From Bacillota bacterium (lineage in GTDB: Bacteria; Bacillota; Sulfobacillia; Sulfobacillales; Sulfobacillaceae): 64,000 nt of DNA. The position numbers were made by a program, and so were the translations under genes. Position 1 is the stretch's first letter. Each line of letters opens with the position of its first letter. The notes below the pieces were generated by a model that was given only the letters and a program-made list of their open reading frames with translations, was not told where the DNA came from and did no database searches. Location of the stretch: contig JAPNUO010000004.1 in the NCBI GenBank assembly GCA_026627065.1, positions 251,495-315,494 of the forward strand, written 5' to 3'. Shown here in pieces: positions 1-9,682 of the stretch.

Positions 1-213
1 GTGGCTGCGCTGCGAGAGAAGGCTCCGGGCATCTTGTACGGGAGCGGCATCGATATTGTTCCGTACCGCTATAATCAGCAGTTGCGGCCTGGAAGCCTCA
101 TGGTGGAAATCGGCGGAACCAACAGCACGTTGGCGGAGGAAAAGCGTGCCTGCGAATTCTTGGCCGCGGCCATCGAGGAGGTGCTGACGCGGATCAAGGC
201 CAAGGCACCGTGA
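1..213 (+). CDS. spoIIP: Stage II sporulation protein P, C-terminal fragment
   Basis: This is the 3' end of a gene that enters from the left edge; 70 residues are visible and the true start lies outside. The string RYNQQLRPGSLMVEIGG followed by a short helix (residues 45-65) is the C-terminal signature of SpoIIP, the amidase/endopeptidase that works with SpoIID and SpoIIM to thin septal peptidoglycan during engulfment of the forespore. In B. subtilis spoIIP sits directly before lepA; here four unrelated genes separate them. Family assignment rests on this short tail and on the synteny. Confidence 0.8.
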   Translation: MAALREKAPGILYGSGIDIVPYRYNQQLRPGSLMVEIGGTNSTLAEEKRACEFLAAAIEEVLTRIKAKAP

Positions 214-271
214 GCGCACGTTGACCGTGGCGCGGCCAAGAAGCTACCATGAGCCCAAGGGGGGAAGAGGA

Positions 272-1546
272 GTGATCTGGGATCGCGGCATGGAGAGCAT
301 GGACCGGGCACGGCTGCGCGAGTTACAGGCCAAGCGCCTAACATGGACGGTAAATTGGGCGCGGGAGCGGGTGGCGTTCTACCGCGATCGGTTGCCGCCG
401 CTTCGGGGCGAGGGACCGGCCATTTTGGACTGGCTGACCGAGGTTCCGTTCATGACCAAGCAGGATCTGCGCGACCTCTACCCGCTGGGGCTGTTGGCGG
501 TGCCGCGCCATGAGGTGCGTCGCTTTCACGCCAGCAGCGGAACGCGCGGCAAACCGACGGTCGTGGCTTATACTGAACATGATTTAGCGATGTGGGCGGA
601 AGTGGTGGCCCGGTCGCTGGCGGCGGCGGGGATGCAACCTGGCGAGACCCTGCAAAACGCGTACGGTTACGGATTATTTACCGGGGGTTTGGGGTTGCAT
701 ATGGGCGCGGAGCGGCTCGGTGTCGCGGTCATTCCCGCCTCCGGCGGACAAACAGAGCGCCAGGTGCAGTTGTTGGTGGATTTAAAGCCAGAGGGGCTTT
801 CCTGCACTCCCAGTTATGCGCTCTATATAGCGGAAACGCTGGAACAGATGGGCCTGACGCGTGATGCGCTTCACCTCAAAACCGGCATTTTCGGCGCGGA
901 GCCTTGGAGCGAGAACATGCGCCGGCGCCTGGAGGAGAGTCTCGGGATCCGCGCCGTGGATATTTACGGACTGTCCGAGATCACCGGACCGGGGGTCGCC
1001 ATTGAATGTGCAGAAGCACAAAATGGGTTGCATGTTTTCGAAGACTATTTTTATGTGGAAGTGATCAATCCCCGCACCTTGGCACCGGCGGCCCCAGGCG
1101 AACTGGGGGAGCTGGTCCTGACCACCTTGAGCAAAGAAGCCATGCCCATGATCCGGTATCGCACCGGAGATTTGGCGAGCCTCAATCCGGAACCGTGCCC
1201 TTGCGGCCGCACAATGGTGCGCATCAGCCGCATTCATGGCAGAACGGACGACATGCTCATCGTGCGCGGGGTCAATGTGTTTCCCAGCGAAATAGAACGC
1301 GTGCTGCTGGACGACCCTGCCTTAACGGCCCATTATCAACTGGCGTGGGAGGGTCACGCGGCGCGCCCTGAGTTGGTGGTGGAGGTCGAGGGGCGCGGGG
1401 ACCCTGCGCCGGATACCGCGAGCATTCAGCATCGCTTGCGCGAGGCATTGGGGGTGCACGTGGGCGTGCGGATCATGTCGCCGGGGACCATCCCTCGCAG
1501 CCAAGGAAAAGCGGCACGGGTTGTTAACCGCATGCGCGAGGTCTGA
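272..1546 (+). CDS. paaK: Phenylacetate-CoA ligase family protein
   Basis: 424-residue AMP-forming ligase, expected to activate phenylacetate or another aryl acid to its CoA thioester. The AMP-binding loop ASSGTRGKPTVVAYT, the DIYGLSEITGPG block and the RYRTGDL motif are all present, and the C-terminal domain has the GRTDDMLIVRGVNVFP stretch typical of PaaK. I chose GTG at 272 because a G-rich Shine-Dalgarno run lies 5-7 nt upstream and the resulting start (MIWDRGMESM) matches the usual PaaK N-terminus; ATG at 290 is the alternative. It is followed after 41 nt by an enoyl-CoA hydratase, which suggests a small acyl-CoA operon. No other paa genes are in the window, so the actual substrate is uncertain. 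Confidence 0.85.
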   Translation: MIWDRGMESMDRARLRELQAKRLTWTVNWARERVAFYRDRLPPLRGEGPAILDWLTEVPFMTKQDLRDLYPLGLLAVPRHEVRRFHASSGTRGKPTVVAYTEHDLAMWAEVVARSLAAAGMQPGETLQNAYGYGLFTGGLGLHMGAERLGVAVIPASGGQTERQVQLLVDLKPEGLSCTPSYALYIAETLEQMGLTRDALHLKTGIFGAEPWSENMRRRLEESLGIRAVDIYGLSEITGPGVAIECAEAQNGLHVFEDYFYVEVINPRTLAPAAPGELGELVLTTLSKEAMPMIRYRTGDLASLNPEPCPCGRTMVRISRIHGRTDDMLIVRGVNVFPSEIERVLLDDPALTAHYQLAWEGHAARPELVVEVEGRGDPAPDTASIQHRLREALGVHVGVRIMSPGTIPRSQGKAARVVNRMREV

Positions 1547-1587
1547 GGAAGAAAGACAGGAATCCCCAGAGAAAGGGACGAAAAGGA

Positions 1588-2364
1588 ATGAGCGACGAGC
1601 CAGTGTTATTGGAGGAGGACCATGGTGCCGTGAGGCTTTTGCGCCTCAATCGGCCGCGCGTGTTAAACGCGCTGTCCGGCGAGCTTATGGAGGTGCTGTC
1701 TCGGCGGTTGACCGCCCTCGACCAGGACGAGCAGGTCCGCGTGGTGGTGTTGACCGGCAGCGACCGGGCGTTTGCGGCAGGAGCCGACATTCAGGAGCTC
1801 AAGGACAATACCGCCGTGAGCATGCTGGCCTCCAAGCAAATTAACCGCTGGGAGGCTATTCGGCAATTTACCAAACCGTTGATTGCCGCCGTGTCGGGCT
1901 GGGCGCTGGGAGGCGGGATGGAATTGGTTATGGCGTGCGACATGGTGATTGCAGCCGACAATGCGCAGTTTGGCCAGCCGGAAATCAAAATTGGGGTGAT
2001 GCCGGGAGCGGGCGGTACGCAAAGACTGACCAAAGCGGTTGGCAAGGCTCGGGCGATGGAGCTGGTTCTCACCGGTCGCACCATTAGCGCCGACGAAGCC
2101 TATGCCATGGGGCTGGTCAACCGCGTGGTGGCCCGCGAGCAAGTGGTGGAGCGGGCGCTGGAGTTGGCCCGCACGATTGCGGAGATGCCGCCGGTAGCGG
2201 TGCGCCTGGCCAAGGAGTCGGTGCTCACGGCGCTGGACACGCCGCTTGAAATCGGGCTGCGGCACGAGCGACGGCTGTTTAGCCTCTTGTTCGCGTCCGA
2301 CGATCAAAAAGAAGGGATGGCGGCATTTTTGGAAAAGCGTCCCCCGCATTTCGAGGGGCATTAA
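1588..2364 (+). CDS. Enoyl-CoA hydratase/isomerase (crotonase family)
   Basis: 258 residues, the standard crotonase length. It should hydrate or isomerise an enoyl-CoA in fatty-acid or aromatic-acid catabolism. Oxyanion-hole segments are visible: FAAGADIQEL near residues 61-70 and SGWALGGGMEL near residues 104-114. The two catalytic acidic positions of hydratases appear to be kept (PEIKIGVMPGAGGTQRL region). It lies downstream of the phenylacetate-CoA ligase in the same orientation, with an AAAGG-type ribosome site before the ATG. Its stop codon overlaps the stop of the opposing fdhD. The exact substrate cannot be read from sequence. Confidence 0.88.
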   Translation: MSDEPVLLEEDHGAVRLLRLNRPRVLNALSGELMEVLSRRLTALDQDEQVRVVVLTGSDRAFAAGADIQELKDNTAVSMLASKQINRWEAIRQFTKPLIAAVSGWALGGGMELVMACDMVIAADNAQFGQPEIKIGVMPGAGGTQRLTKAVGKARAMELVLTGRTISADEAYAMGLVNRVVAREQVVERALELARTIAEMPPVAVRLAKESVLTALDTPLEIGLRHERRLFSLLFASDDQKEGMAAFLEKRPPHFEGH

Positions 2365-3161
2365 TCCCCTGGCGGCAGGGCGGGGAGCTGGAGGCGCTCC
2401 GGGTGACTGAAGACGCTGGCCTCGGCATCGCGCAAGAAGCCCACCAAGGTGATGCCAAAGCTTTGCGCCCATTCAATCCCTAAAGCGGTGGGCGCGGCAT
2501 TGGAGACGATGGTGCTCACGCCCATGCGCCGAGCTTTCCACACAATCTCTGCGGAGAGCCGCCCGGAAAACAGCAGGTAGGCGTCGTGGAGCGCGTCGTC
2601 CAAAGCCAGAAGGGCTGCGCCGAAGACCTTGTCCAGCGCATTGTGCCGACCGACGTCGGCGCGCATGAGGAAGGGGGCGTGGCCCCGCGCCAGGCCCGCG
2701 ACGTGAAGTCCGCCGGATCGCTGGGTGCGTGACCAGCGGGTCAGGGTGGAAAAGGCCTCATAAAAATCGGAAAGGTTCCACGTCAGATTGCACGACAGGG
2801 GGGACCACTGGGCGGCGGGGAGGCCGTTAGGCCGGCTCTGTCCGCAGCAGGATCCGAGGTAGCTGGCCCGCCGTTCAGGCGGCCGAAATCCGGGAATGCG
2901 GACCCAAATTTGGCCTTCGTCGGGACGCCACTGAAAGATCGTCATCTCGCGGGCTTGCTGGATGGCGCCCTCGCCGGCCAAAAACCCCACGGCCCAGTCG
3001 CGCAGGTCGGTTGGCGTAAGGGCCGCGGTGACGTATTCCGCCCCGTTGACGAAGAGAGTCACCGGGGTCTCGAGCGCCACCTCCGTGGGCTGGCAAGTCC
3101 AGGTATTGGCATGCCACCGGTAACGCCAGGCTGACTGAACAGCCTCTGCCAAGTCGCTCAT
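2361..3161 (-). CDS. fdhD: Formate dehydrogenase accessory sulfurtransferase FdhD
   Basis: 266 residues. FdhD takes sulfur from a cysteine desulfurase and inserts it into the molybdenum (bis-MGD) cofactor of formate dehydrogenases. Family blocks are clear: the early NGAEYVTAALTPTDLRDWAVGFL segment (family pattern NG...TPxDLxELAxGF), the cysteine loop GSCCGQ, RADVGRHNALDKV and LLFSGRLSAEIVWKA. The loop is CCG rather than the common CGxCG, but the persulfide cysteine is present. No formate dehydrogenase lies nearby; moaA 40 kb away is the other Mo-cofactor gene in the window. It converges with the enoyl-CoA hydratase (4-nt overlap at the stops) and diverges from acs. Confidence 0.9.
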   Translation of the reverse strand: MSDLAEAVQSAWRYRWHANTWTCQPTEVALETPVTLFVNGAEYVTAALTPTDLRDWAVGFLAGEGAIQQAREMTIFQWRPDEGQIWVRIPGFRPPERRASYLGSCCGQSRPNGLPAAQWSPLSCNLTWNLSDFYEAFSTLTRWSRTQRSGGLHVAGLARGHAPFLMRADVGRHNALDKVFGAALLALDDALHDAYLLFSGRLSAEIVWKARRMGVSTIVSNAAPTALGIEWAQSFGITLVGFLRDAEASVFSHPERLQLPALPPGD

Positions 3162-3383
3162 ACACGCGCCTCCCGCAAGTGATCGACGGCCGCCGGGCTA
3201 GCGATCTCTTTCCTGGTATTGTACTATCTTTCCGGATGGCGGCGCGGGTCCGGCCCAAAGATTGGCGAAGGCGAACAAAGAGAGGTCTCCCCTAGTATGA
3301 CCTGCCGACAAAGGGATGATCCCGGCGTCTTTGCCATAATGCACGAACATTCGAAAACGAAAAACAAAAGAGGAGTGACGGCG

Positions 3384-5396
3384 GTGGCAGACGACTCCCG
3401 CGAGATTGCGGTGCATTGGCGTGAAGAGGAGTACTATCACCCTTCGGCGTCATTTAAGCAGCAAGCCAACATGCAAGATCCCGACATCTATCAAAAATTT
3501 GACGAGGACCACTTTCCGGAGGCGTTCAGCCAGTATGCGGCGCTACTGGATTGGTACACCCCCTGGCAGCAGGTGCTGGACACCTCCAATCCCCCGTTTT
3601 GGCGATGGTTTGTCGGTGGGGAGCTCAACGCCGCGTACAACTGTGTCGACCGACATTTGCCGCAGCATAAGAACAAGGTGGCCTATTACTTTGTGGCCGA
3701 GCGGGAAGAGGATCCCATTGTAGCCATCACTTACCAAGAGCTCTATCACCGGGTCAACGAGTTTGCGGCCCTATTGAAAGAGTATGCGGGGGTGAAAAAA
3801 GGGGACCGCGTGACCATTCACATGCCGATGGTGGTCGACCTGCCGGTGGCCATGTTGGCGTGCGCGCGCCTCGGGGCGATTCATTCCGTGGTGTTTGGCG
3901 GATTCAGCGGTCAGGCGTGCGCGGATCGCATCGTGGACTCTGGCAGCGAAGTGCTTGTCACCATCGACGGGTATTATCGCAACGGCAAGTGGCTGAACCA
4001 CAAAGAAAAGGCGGATGTGGCGGTAGCGCAGGCGGAGGCGGCCGGTCAGCCGGTGCGCCATGTCCTTATTTTTCAACGCGATCCGGCCCGCTATGGGGGC
4101 ACACCCTTGGTGCCCGGGCGCGATGCCCTGGTCCAGGAACTGTTATCCCAGTACCGGGGCCGCCTCGTCGATCCGGAACCCATGGCCGCGGACGCCCCCT
4201 TGTTTTTGATGTATACCTCCGGCTCCACCGGCAAGCCCAAGGGCGTTCAGCACAGCACTGGCGGATACCTTGCGTATGCGACCGCCACCAGCAAATATGT
4301 GCTCGACATCCAGCCGGACGATGTCTATTGGTGCATGGCGGACATTGGCTGGATCACGGGCCACTCGTACATCGTCTACGGCCCGTTAGCGCTGGGAGCC
4401 AGTTCGGTGATTTACGAGGGCGGGCCCACCTACCCCGATGCCGGCCGTCCGTGGCGCATTGCCGAGCGGTTGGGCGTCAACATCTTTCACACCTCTCCGA
4501 CGGCCATTCGCAGCCTTCGCCAGCACGGGGACGACCTCCCCGGCCGCTATCGCTATCAGTTTAAGCTGATGGTCACGGTCGGAGAACCCATTGAGCCAGA
4601 CGTGTGGCGGTGGTATTACGAGGTGGTAGGCAAGGGCCAAGCCGTGATTGTGGACACCTGGTGGCAGACGGAAACCGGAGGACATCTCCTCACCACGTTG
4701 CCGGCGCTAAAGCCCATGAAGCCGGGCAGTGCGGGACCCGGCCTGCCCGGCATTTATCCGGTCATTCTCGACGAGGAAGGACGGGAAGTCCCGCCGGGTT
4801 CCGGAGAAGGGGGGAACATTTGCATTCGCAATCCCTGGCCGGGTCTCATGCAGACGATTTGGCGGGATCCGGAGCGGTTTCGCCGCACCTATTACGGCAA
4901 GTACAACAAGAATCCCGAATCCAAAGACTGGCGCGACTGGCCTTACATGGCCGGCGACGGCGCTATGCAGGCAAGCGATGGCTACATTCGGATCTTAGGG
5001 CGCATCGACGACGTGATCAACGTCGCGGGACACCGGATGGGCACCAAGGAGCTGGAATCGGCCGCGCTGAAGGTGCCAGAGGTGGCTGAGGCCGCTGTGG
5101 TGGCCGCGCATGACGACATTAAAGGGAGCATTCCCGAGATTTACTGTTCGCTTCACCCTGGAGCCGTGCCGTCCGACGCCCTGGTGCAGAAGATTGTGGA
5201 TGCCGTGGTGAAAGAAATCGGCCCGATTGCGCGCCCTCGACGGGTGTGGATTGTCCCCGATTTGCCCAAAACGCGGTCGGGCAAGATTATGCGGCGCATT
5301 TTGGCGTCGATCTCCGATCACCGGGAAATTGGAGACGTGACCACGCTGTCCAATCCTGAAGTGGTGGAAGTGATTGAAAAGATGGTGTGGTCCTGA
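3384..5396 (+). CDS. acs: Acetyl-CoA synthetase
   Basis: 670 residues, the normal Acs length. It makes acetyl-CoA from acetate, ATP and CoA in the cytoplasm. The P-loop YTSGSTGKPKG, the WWQTETGG block and the C-terminal acetylatable lysine motif KTRSGKIMRR are intact, together with the N-terminal ACAS domain. I chose GTG at 3384 because AAGAGGAG lies about 8 nt upstream; an in-frame ATG at 3342 gives a longer N-terminus with no similarity to the family. The lysine context implies control by protein acetylation is possible. A hairpin follows the gene and it appears to be transcribed alone. Confidence 0.93.
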   Translation: MADDSREIAVHWREEEYYHPSASFKQQANMQDPDIYQKFDEDHFPEAFSQYAALLDWYTPWQQVLDTSNPPFWRWFVGGELNAAYNCVDRHLPQHKNKVAYYFVAEREEDPIVAITYQELYHRVNEFAALLKEYAGVKKGDRVTIHMPMVVDLPVAMLACARLGAIHSVVFGGFSGQACADRIVDSGSEVLVTIDGYYRNGKWLNHKEKADVAVAQAEAAGQPVRHVLIFQRDPARYGGTPLVPGRDALVQELLSQYRGRLVDPEPMAADAPLFLMYTSGSTGKPKGVQHSTGGYLAYATATSKYVLDIQPDDVYWCMADIGWITGHSYIVYGPLALGASSVIYEGGPTYPDAGRPWRIAERLGVNIFHTSPTAIRSLRQHGDDLPGRYRYQFKLMVTVGEPIEPDVWRWYYEVVGKGQAVIVDTWWQTETGGHLLTTLPALKPMKPGSAGPGLPGIYPVILDEEGREVPPGSGEGGNICIRNPWPGLMQTIWRDPERFRRTYYGKYNKNPESKDWRDWPYMAGDGAMQASDGYIRILGRIDDVINVAGHRMGTKELESAALKVPEVAEAAVVAAHDDIKGSIPEIYCSLHPGAVPSDALVQKIVDAVVKEIGPIARPRRVWIVPDLPKTRSGKIMRRILASISDHREIGDVTTLSNPEVVEVIEKMVWS

Positions 5397-5438
5397 TTGC
5401 GCGGCGAGGCCCGCGCAATGAGGTCTCGCGAACGAGCC

Positions 5439-5485
5439 AAGAAGAGGCGGGGCGGTGAGCATCTGCTCGGCGCGCGCCTCTTCTT
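5439..5485 (+). terminator. Possible terminator hairpin after acs
   Basis: An 11-bp perfect inverted repeat, AAGAAGAGGCG at 5439-5449 and CGCCTCTTCTT at 5475-5485, encloses a 25-nt loop that itself can pair (GAGC/GCTC). It lies between acs and lepA. There is no real T-run behind it, so Rho-independent function is only moderately supported. Confidence 0.45.
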
Positions 5486-5580
5486 GTATGGCGGCGGCAC
5501 AGGTCCGGGCGGCGCTGCCTTTTCAATTGCCAGGGCAGCTGTTAACATGAGACGATGGATTGAGTCGAGTGGAGGGTACG

Positions 5581-7383
5581 GTGGATCAACAGCACATTCG
5601 CAATTTCTCCATTATTGCTCACATCGACCACGGGAAAAGCACGCTGGCCGACCGGCTGATTGAGGCCACGGGGGCGCTCAGCGCGCGAGAAATGGCCCCC
5701 CAGGTGCTCGACTCCATGGAACTTGAGCGCGAGCGGGGCATTACGATTAAAGCGCAGGCGGTACGGCTCATTTACGAGCATCACGGGACGCCTTACGAGT
5801 TGAATCTCATTGACACCCCGGGCCATGTGGACTTTACTTACGAGGTGTCGCGGGCGTTGCAGGCTTGCGAAGGAGCGCTTTTGGTGGTGGATGCCAGTCA
5901 AGGCGTTGAGGCGCAGACGCTGGCCAACCTCTACCTGGCGCTTGAACACGATTTAGCGGTCGTCCCGGTTATTAATAAAATTGACTTGCCCAGCGCCGAT
6001 CCCGAGCGGGTGATGGAGCAATTGCTGGATGTGGGCGTGGACGGAACCGAAGCGGTGCTGGTGTCGGCCAAGCAGGGCATCGGCATTCGCGAGGTGCTCG
6101 AACAGATCGTCGAGAAAATCCCGCCGCCTCCGGGCGATCCAGCCGGGCCGCTTCGCGCCTTGATTTTTGATTCCCGGTTTGACAGCTACAAGGGCGTCCT
6201 GGTGTACGTGAGGGTAGTGGACGGCCTCATCCGGGTGGGCGATGTGGTCCGATTTATGGCCACCGGCAAGGAATTTCAGGTGACCGAAATCGGGGTGTTT
6301 CGGCCTCATCCAACGCCGGTTGCGGAGCTCACCACAGGAGAAGTGGGCTATTTTGCGGCGCAGATCAAAGCGGTGCAAGACACCCGAGTGGGCGACACGG
6401 TGACCCAGGCCGACCGTCCAGCCTCGACGCCCCTCCCGGGATATCGTCCCGCGCAACCGATGGTGTATTCCGGCATTTACCCTGTGGACTCCGAGGATTA
6501 TGGGCGGCTTCGCGAGGCGCTGGAAAAATTGCAGCTGAATGACGCGGCCTTGGTGTTCGAGCCCGAGACTTCCGCGGCCCTGGGCTTTGGGTTTCGCGCG
6601 GGCTTTCTGGGGTTGCTGCATATGGAGGTGATTCAAGAGCGGCTGGAGCGGGAGTACGATCTGACGCTCATTACCACCGCCCCTAACGTGGTGTACCAGG
6701 TGACGCTGCAAGGGGGGGAGGTGGTACGGGTCGACAATCCGGCGCGGATGCCGCCAGCGGGACAGATACTCAAAATTGAAGAACCCGTAGTGGAGGCGCA
6801 CATCATTACGCCAGCCGAGTACATTGGCGCCGTCATGGAACTCGCCCAGGAGCGGCGGGGCACGTATGTCAATCTGACCTACGTGGATGCCCAGCGCGCT
6901 CTCTTGGAATATCGCCTGCCGCTGGGAGAAATTATGTACGACTTCTTTGATCAGCTGAAAAGCCGGACGCGCGGTTACGCCTCGCTTGATTACCAATGGG
7001 CCGGCCTTCAAGAGGCGGATTTGGTGCGGATGGATATCTTGCTCAACGGCGAAGTGGTCGATGCCTTGTCGTCGATTGTCCATCGGGACCGGGCGTACGC
7101 CAAGGGGAAGGCGCTGGTGGAAAAGTTGCGCGAGCTGATCCCGCGGCAGCTTTTTGATGTCCCGATTCAAGCCGCGATTGGCTCCCGCGTCATTGCCCGG
7201 GAAACCGTCAAGGCGCTCCGGAAAGACGTGCTGGCCAAGTGTTACGGCGGCGACATTACCCGAAAGCGCAAGCTCTTGGAAAAGCAAAAGGAAGGCAAAC
7301 GCCGCATGAAGGCGGTGGGGAGCGTGGAGATTCCCCAAGAGGCGTTTATGGCCATATTGCGTGTGGAAGACGGCCATGACTAA
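5581..7383 (+). CDS. lepA: Elongation factor 4 (LepA), ribosome back-translocase GTPase
   Basis: 600 residues. LepA is a translational GTPase that acts on stalled or maturing ribosomes. G-motifs are intact: AHIDHGKST (G1), the RGITIKAQ switch (G2), DTPGH (G3), NKIDLP (G4) and SAK (G5), followed by the EF-G-like domains and the LepA-specific C-terminus rich in Lys/Arg ([18 protein letters not shown]). GTG at 5581 is preferred over the TTG at 5560 because GGAGGG sits 5-6 nt before it and the protein then begins [10 protein letters not shown], as in other LepA proteins. It overlaps hemW by 8 nt, indicating translational coupling. Confidence 0.97.
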   Translation: MDQQHIRNFSIIAHIDHGKSTLADRLIEATGALSAREMAPQVLDSMELERERGITIKAQAVRLIYEHHGTPYELNLIDTPGHVDFTYEVSRALQACEGALLVVDASQGVEAQTLANLYLALEHDLAVVPVINKIDLPSADPERVMEQLLDVGVDGTEAVLVSAKQGIGIREVLEQIVEKIPPPPGDPAGPLRALIFDSRFDSYKGVLVYVRVVDGLIRVGDVVRFMATGKEFQVTEIGVFRPHPTPVAELTTGEVGYFAAQIKAVQDTRVGDTVTQADRPASTPLPGYRPAQPMVYSGIYPVDSEDYGRLREALEKLQLNDAALVFEPETSAALGFGFRAGFLGLLHMEVIQERLEREYDLTLITTAPNVVYQVTLQGGEVVRVDNPARMPPAGQILKIEEPVVEAHIITPAEYIGAVMELAQERRGTYVNLTYVDAQRALLEYRLPLGEIMYDFFDQLKSRTRGYASLDYQWAGLQEADLVRMDILLNGEVVDALSSIVHRDRAYAKGKALVEKLRELIPRQLFDVPIQAAIGSRVIARETVKALRKDVLAKCYGGDITRKRKLLEKQKEGKRRMKAVGSVEIPQEAFMAILRVEDGHD

Positions 7384-8536
7384 CGAACCGTTTGGACTTT
7401 ACGTCCACATCCCGTTTTGTCAAGCGCGCTGCACCTATTGCGACTTTAACACGGTGACAGGCATGACGGCGGCAGACCATCGGCGCTACGTGGCTTGTTT
7501 GTTGCGGGAATTGGGCCAAGAGCGCCCGCCAGGCTCGGTGCTCGTTTCCCTCTACTTTGGGGGGGGCACGCCCTCGCTGATCGATCCGGAGCTCCTCCAT
7601 CGCGTGATTGAGAGCGTTCGGGGCTGGGCCCCGCAAATCGACGACCATTGGGAGGTGACCGTGGAGGTCAATCCCGGCACCGTTACGCTGGAGCGATTCC
7701 GGGCTTTGCGGGAGGCCGGCGTTAACCGCCTTTCCATTGGTGCCCAGGCGCGACAGGACCACCACCTGAGGGCGCTTAACCGCATTCACACGGTGGCAGA
7801 GATTGACCGCACCGTCGACTTGGCGCGCGCCGCAGGGTTTCAGAACGTTAACCTGGATGCCATCTATGGCCTTCCGCAACAGACGCTGGAGGAGTGGCAG
7901 GAGACGGTGGACGGCCTTTTGGCCTTGGCTCCCGATCATCTTTCCCTCTACGCCTTGACGGTGGAAGCGGGAACGCCTTTGCACCGGGCGGTACGGCGCG
8001 GCACAGCGGTGCTGCCCCCGTCGGATGCGGTGGCCGACATGGCGGATTGGGCGGAAGAGCGGCTGACGACGGCCGGGCTTTACCCCTACGAAATTTCCAA
8101 TTACGCGCGGCCGGGCAAGGAGTCGCGGCACAACCGGCTTTACTGGGAGCTCAAGCCCTACCTCGCGCTGGGCGCGGGAGCGCACGCCTACGTGCCTGGC
8201 CGCCGCTGGTGGAATCTTCGCGGCGTGCGCCGGTACATGGAGACGGTGGAGGGCGGCGCCGATCCCCGAGAGGGCGAGGAACTCTTGTCGCCGGAGGAGG
8301 AGATGCGCCAGTTTCTCTGGCTGGGGCTCCGCGAACGGGAGGGGGTCTCGTGTCTGGCGTTTCAACGGCGGTTCGGCTTGGACGTGTACCGCGCCTTCGG
8401 CGACGTGCTGCAGGATCTGGCCGCCCGCGGGCTCTTAACGACCACGCCGGAGCGGCTCTTCTTGACGCGGCGCGGACGCGACCTGGCCAACTGGGTGGCG
8501 GAGATGCTGGTCGACGCGCCGGTCTCCCGCCGTTAA
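7376..8536 (+). CDS. hemW: Heme chaperone HemW (radical SAM)
   Basis: 386 residues. HemW, long annotated as an oxygen-independent coproporphyrinogen oxidase, binds heme and delivers it to respiratory enzymes. The radical-SAM cluster [10 protein letters not shown] shows the HemW form of the motif (no fourth Cys as in HemN), followed by YFGGGTPS and the HNRLYW / LGAGAHAY blocks of the family. The ATG at 7376 overlaps the lepA stop (ATGACTAA). lepA-hemW-hrcA order is the ancestral Firmicute arrangement. Membrane cytochromes elsewhere in the window fit a need for heme handling. Confidence 0.92.
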   Translation: MTNEPFGLYVHIPFCQARCTYCDFNTVTGMTAADHRRYVACLLRELGQERPPGSVLVSLYFGGGTPSLIDPELLHRVIESVRGWAPQIDDHWEVTVEVNPGTVTLERFRALREAGVNRLSIGAQARQDHHLRALNRIHTVAEIDRTVDLARAAGFQNVNLDAIYGLPQQTLEEWQETVDGLLALAPDHLSLYALTVEAGTPLHRAVRRGTAVLPPSDAVADMADWAEERLTTAGLYPYEISNYARPGKESRHNRLYWELKPYLALGAGAHAYVPGRRWWNLRGVRRYMETVEGGADPREGEELLSPEEEMRQFLWLGLREREGVSCLAFQRRFGLDVYRAFGDVLQDLAARGLLTTTPERLFLTRRGRDLANWVAEMLVDAPVSRR

Positions 8537-8567
8537 GGCCCTCGCTAAGCCGCCCCGGCAGGATTTC

Positions 8568-8597
8568 TTGACAGAGAAAATCCACCGGTGCTATGGT
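8568..8597 (+). promoter_or_regulatory. Sigma-A promoter of the hrcA operon
   Basis: A consensus -35 TTGACA at 8568-8573 and a -10 TATGGT at 8592-8597 are separated by 18 nt. The element lies just upstream of the CIRCE operator, so transcription would start close to or inside the operator. Confidence 0.8.
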
Positions 8598-8611
8598 TTT
8601 GTGGGAACATG

Positions 8612-8638
8612 TTAGCACTCTCTCAGCTAGAGTGCTAA
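8612..8638 (+). promoter_or_regulatory. CIRCE operator (HrcA binding site)
   Basis: Perfect match to the CIRCE inverted repeat: TTAGCACTC, nine-nt spacer, GAGTGCTAA. HrcA binds this site and represses heat-shock genes until unfolded protein occupies GroEL. Its place between promoter and hrcA start implies autoregulation of hrcA-grpE-dnaJ. Confidence 0.97.
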
Positions 8639-8658
8639 TGAGGTCGGGAGGTGAGCCA

Positions 8659-9666
8659 ATGGATGCCCGGAAGCGGCGTGTGCTGGAAGCGTTGATTGAT
8701 GATTACATTGCCACGGCGGAACCCGTTGGTTCGCGGACATTAGCCCGGAAGTATGGGCTAGGGGTCAGCCCGGCAACCATTCGCAACGAAATGGCCGACT
8801 TGGAGGAGCTCGGATATCTTGACAAGCCCCACACGTCGGCGGGCCGGGTGCCTTCTGACAAAGGCTATCGCTATTATGTCGACGAAATCATGCGGCCCAT
8901 CGCATTGGACGTGGCCGAGCGCGAGCGCATCCGCCACGCTTACCAAGTGCGGGTGCGGGAACTGCATTGGTTTATTCATCAAACGGCGCGCTTGGTGTCG
9001 GAGCTCACCCAATACCCGTCGTTGGTGGTTGCCCCGCCCATGGACGACGCAGCGCTAGCCGATTTGAGTTTTGTGCCGCTAGGGGACGACATGGTCTTGA
9101 TGGTGCTAAAAACAAGCACCGGATTGGTCGAAAATCAAACCTTGGCGGTGCCTGATGATTTTGACGCGGTAAAGCTCCAGCGTTTGGCCGAGGATTTCAC
9201 CCGCGAATTTCGCGGGGTGGCCATCCATGAGCTTAAGAATCGCATTTTGGACCCGCTGCAAGGTGATATTAGCCGATATCGGGAACTCTGGCAATTGGGA
9301 TTGAAGTGGGTCACGGAACTCGAAGAGGGCGAGGACAAAGTGAGCCTGGCCGGTCCCTTGAACATTTTAAACTACCCCGAGTTCCGCGACATTAACAAGG
9401 TGCGTCGCGTGCTGAGCTTTTTGGAAAAAGAAACCGTGGTGGAGCTCGTGAGCCGCTCCGCGAGCGATGGTGTGCAGGTGGTGATTGGCGCCGAATCGTC
9501 GATGGACGATATTCAAGATTGCAGTTTGGTGATGGCGACGTACCGGATGGGGGGAAACGTGGTAGGACACTTAATGGTCCTCGGCCCCCGGCGCATGCAG
9601 TACAATCGAGTCATGAGCATTGTGGAAGCTGTTTCGGAGGAGCTTACCCGCGTGCTTCACGGTTAA
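8659..9666 (+). CDS. hrcA: Heat-inducible transcription repressor HrcA
   Basis: 335 residues. N-terminal winged helix (residues 1-75, with GVSPATIRNEMADLEELGYL as the recognition region) followed by the GAF-like/dimerisation domain. It represses class I heat-shock genes through CIRCE, and a perfect CIRCE sits 21 nt upstream of its own start. ATG at 8659 is chosen because GGGAGGTG lies 5-9 nt upstream and the protein then starts MDARKRRVLEALI as in relatives. It is the first gene of hrcA-grpE-dnaJ. Confidence 0.96.
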   Translation: MDARKRRVLEALIDDYIATAEPVGSRTLARKYGLGVSPATIRNEMADLEELGYLDKPHTSAGRVPSDKGYRYYVDEIMRPIALDVAERERIRHAYQVRVRELHWFIHQTARLVSELTQYPSLVVAPPMDDAALADLSFVPLGDDMVLMVLKTSTGLVENQTLAVPDDFDAVKLQRLAEDFTREFRGVAIHELKNRILDPLQGDISRYRELWQLGLKWVTELEEGEDKVSLAGPLNILNYPEFRDINKVRRVLSFLEKETVVELVSRSASDGVQVVIGAESSMDDIQDCSLVMATYRMGGNVVGHLMVLGPRRMQYNRVMSIVEAVSEELTRVLHG

Positions 9667-9682
9667 GGACAGGAGGATGGGA

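Noticed and set aside
5953-7377. 474-codon open frame on the minus strand
   Set aside because: It lies wholly antisense to lepA, is rich in His/Arg/Leu as expected for a GC-rich shadow, and has no ribosome site or family.
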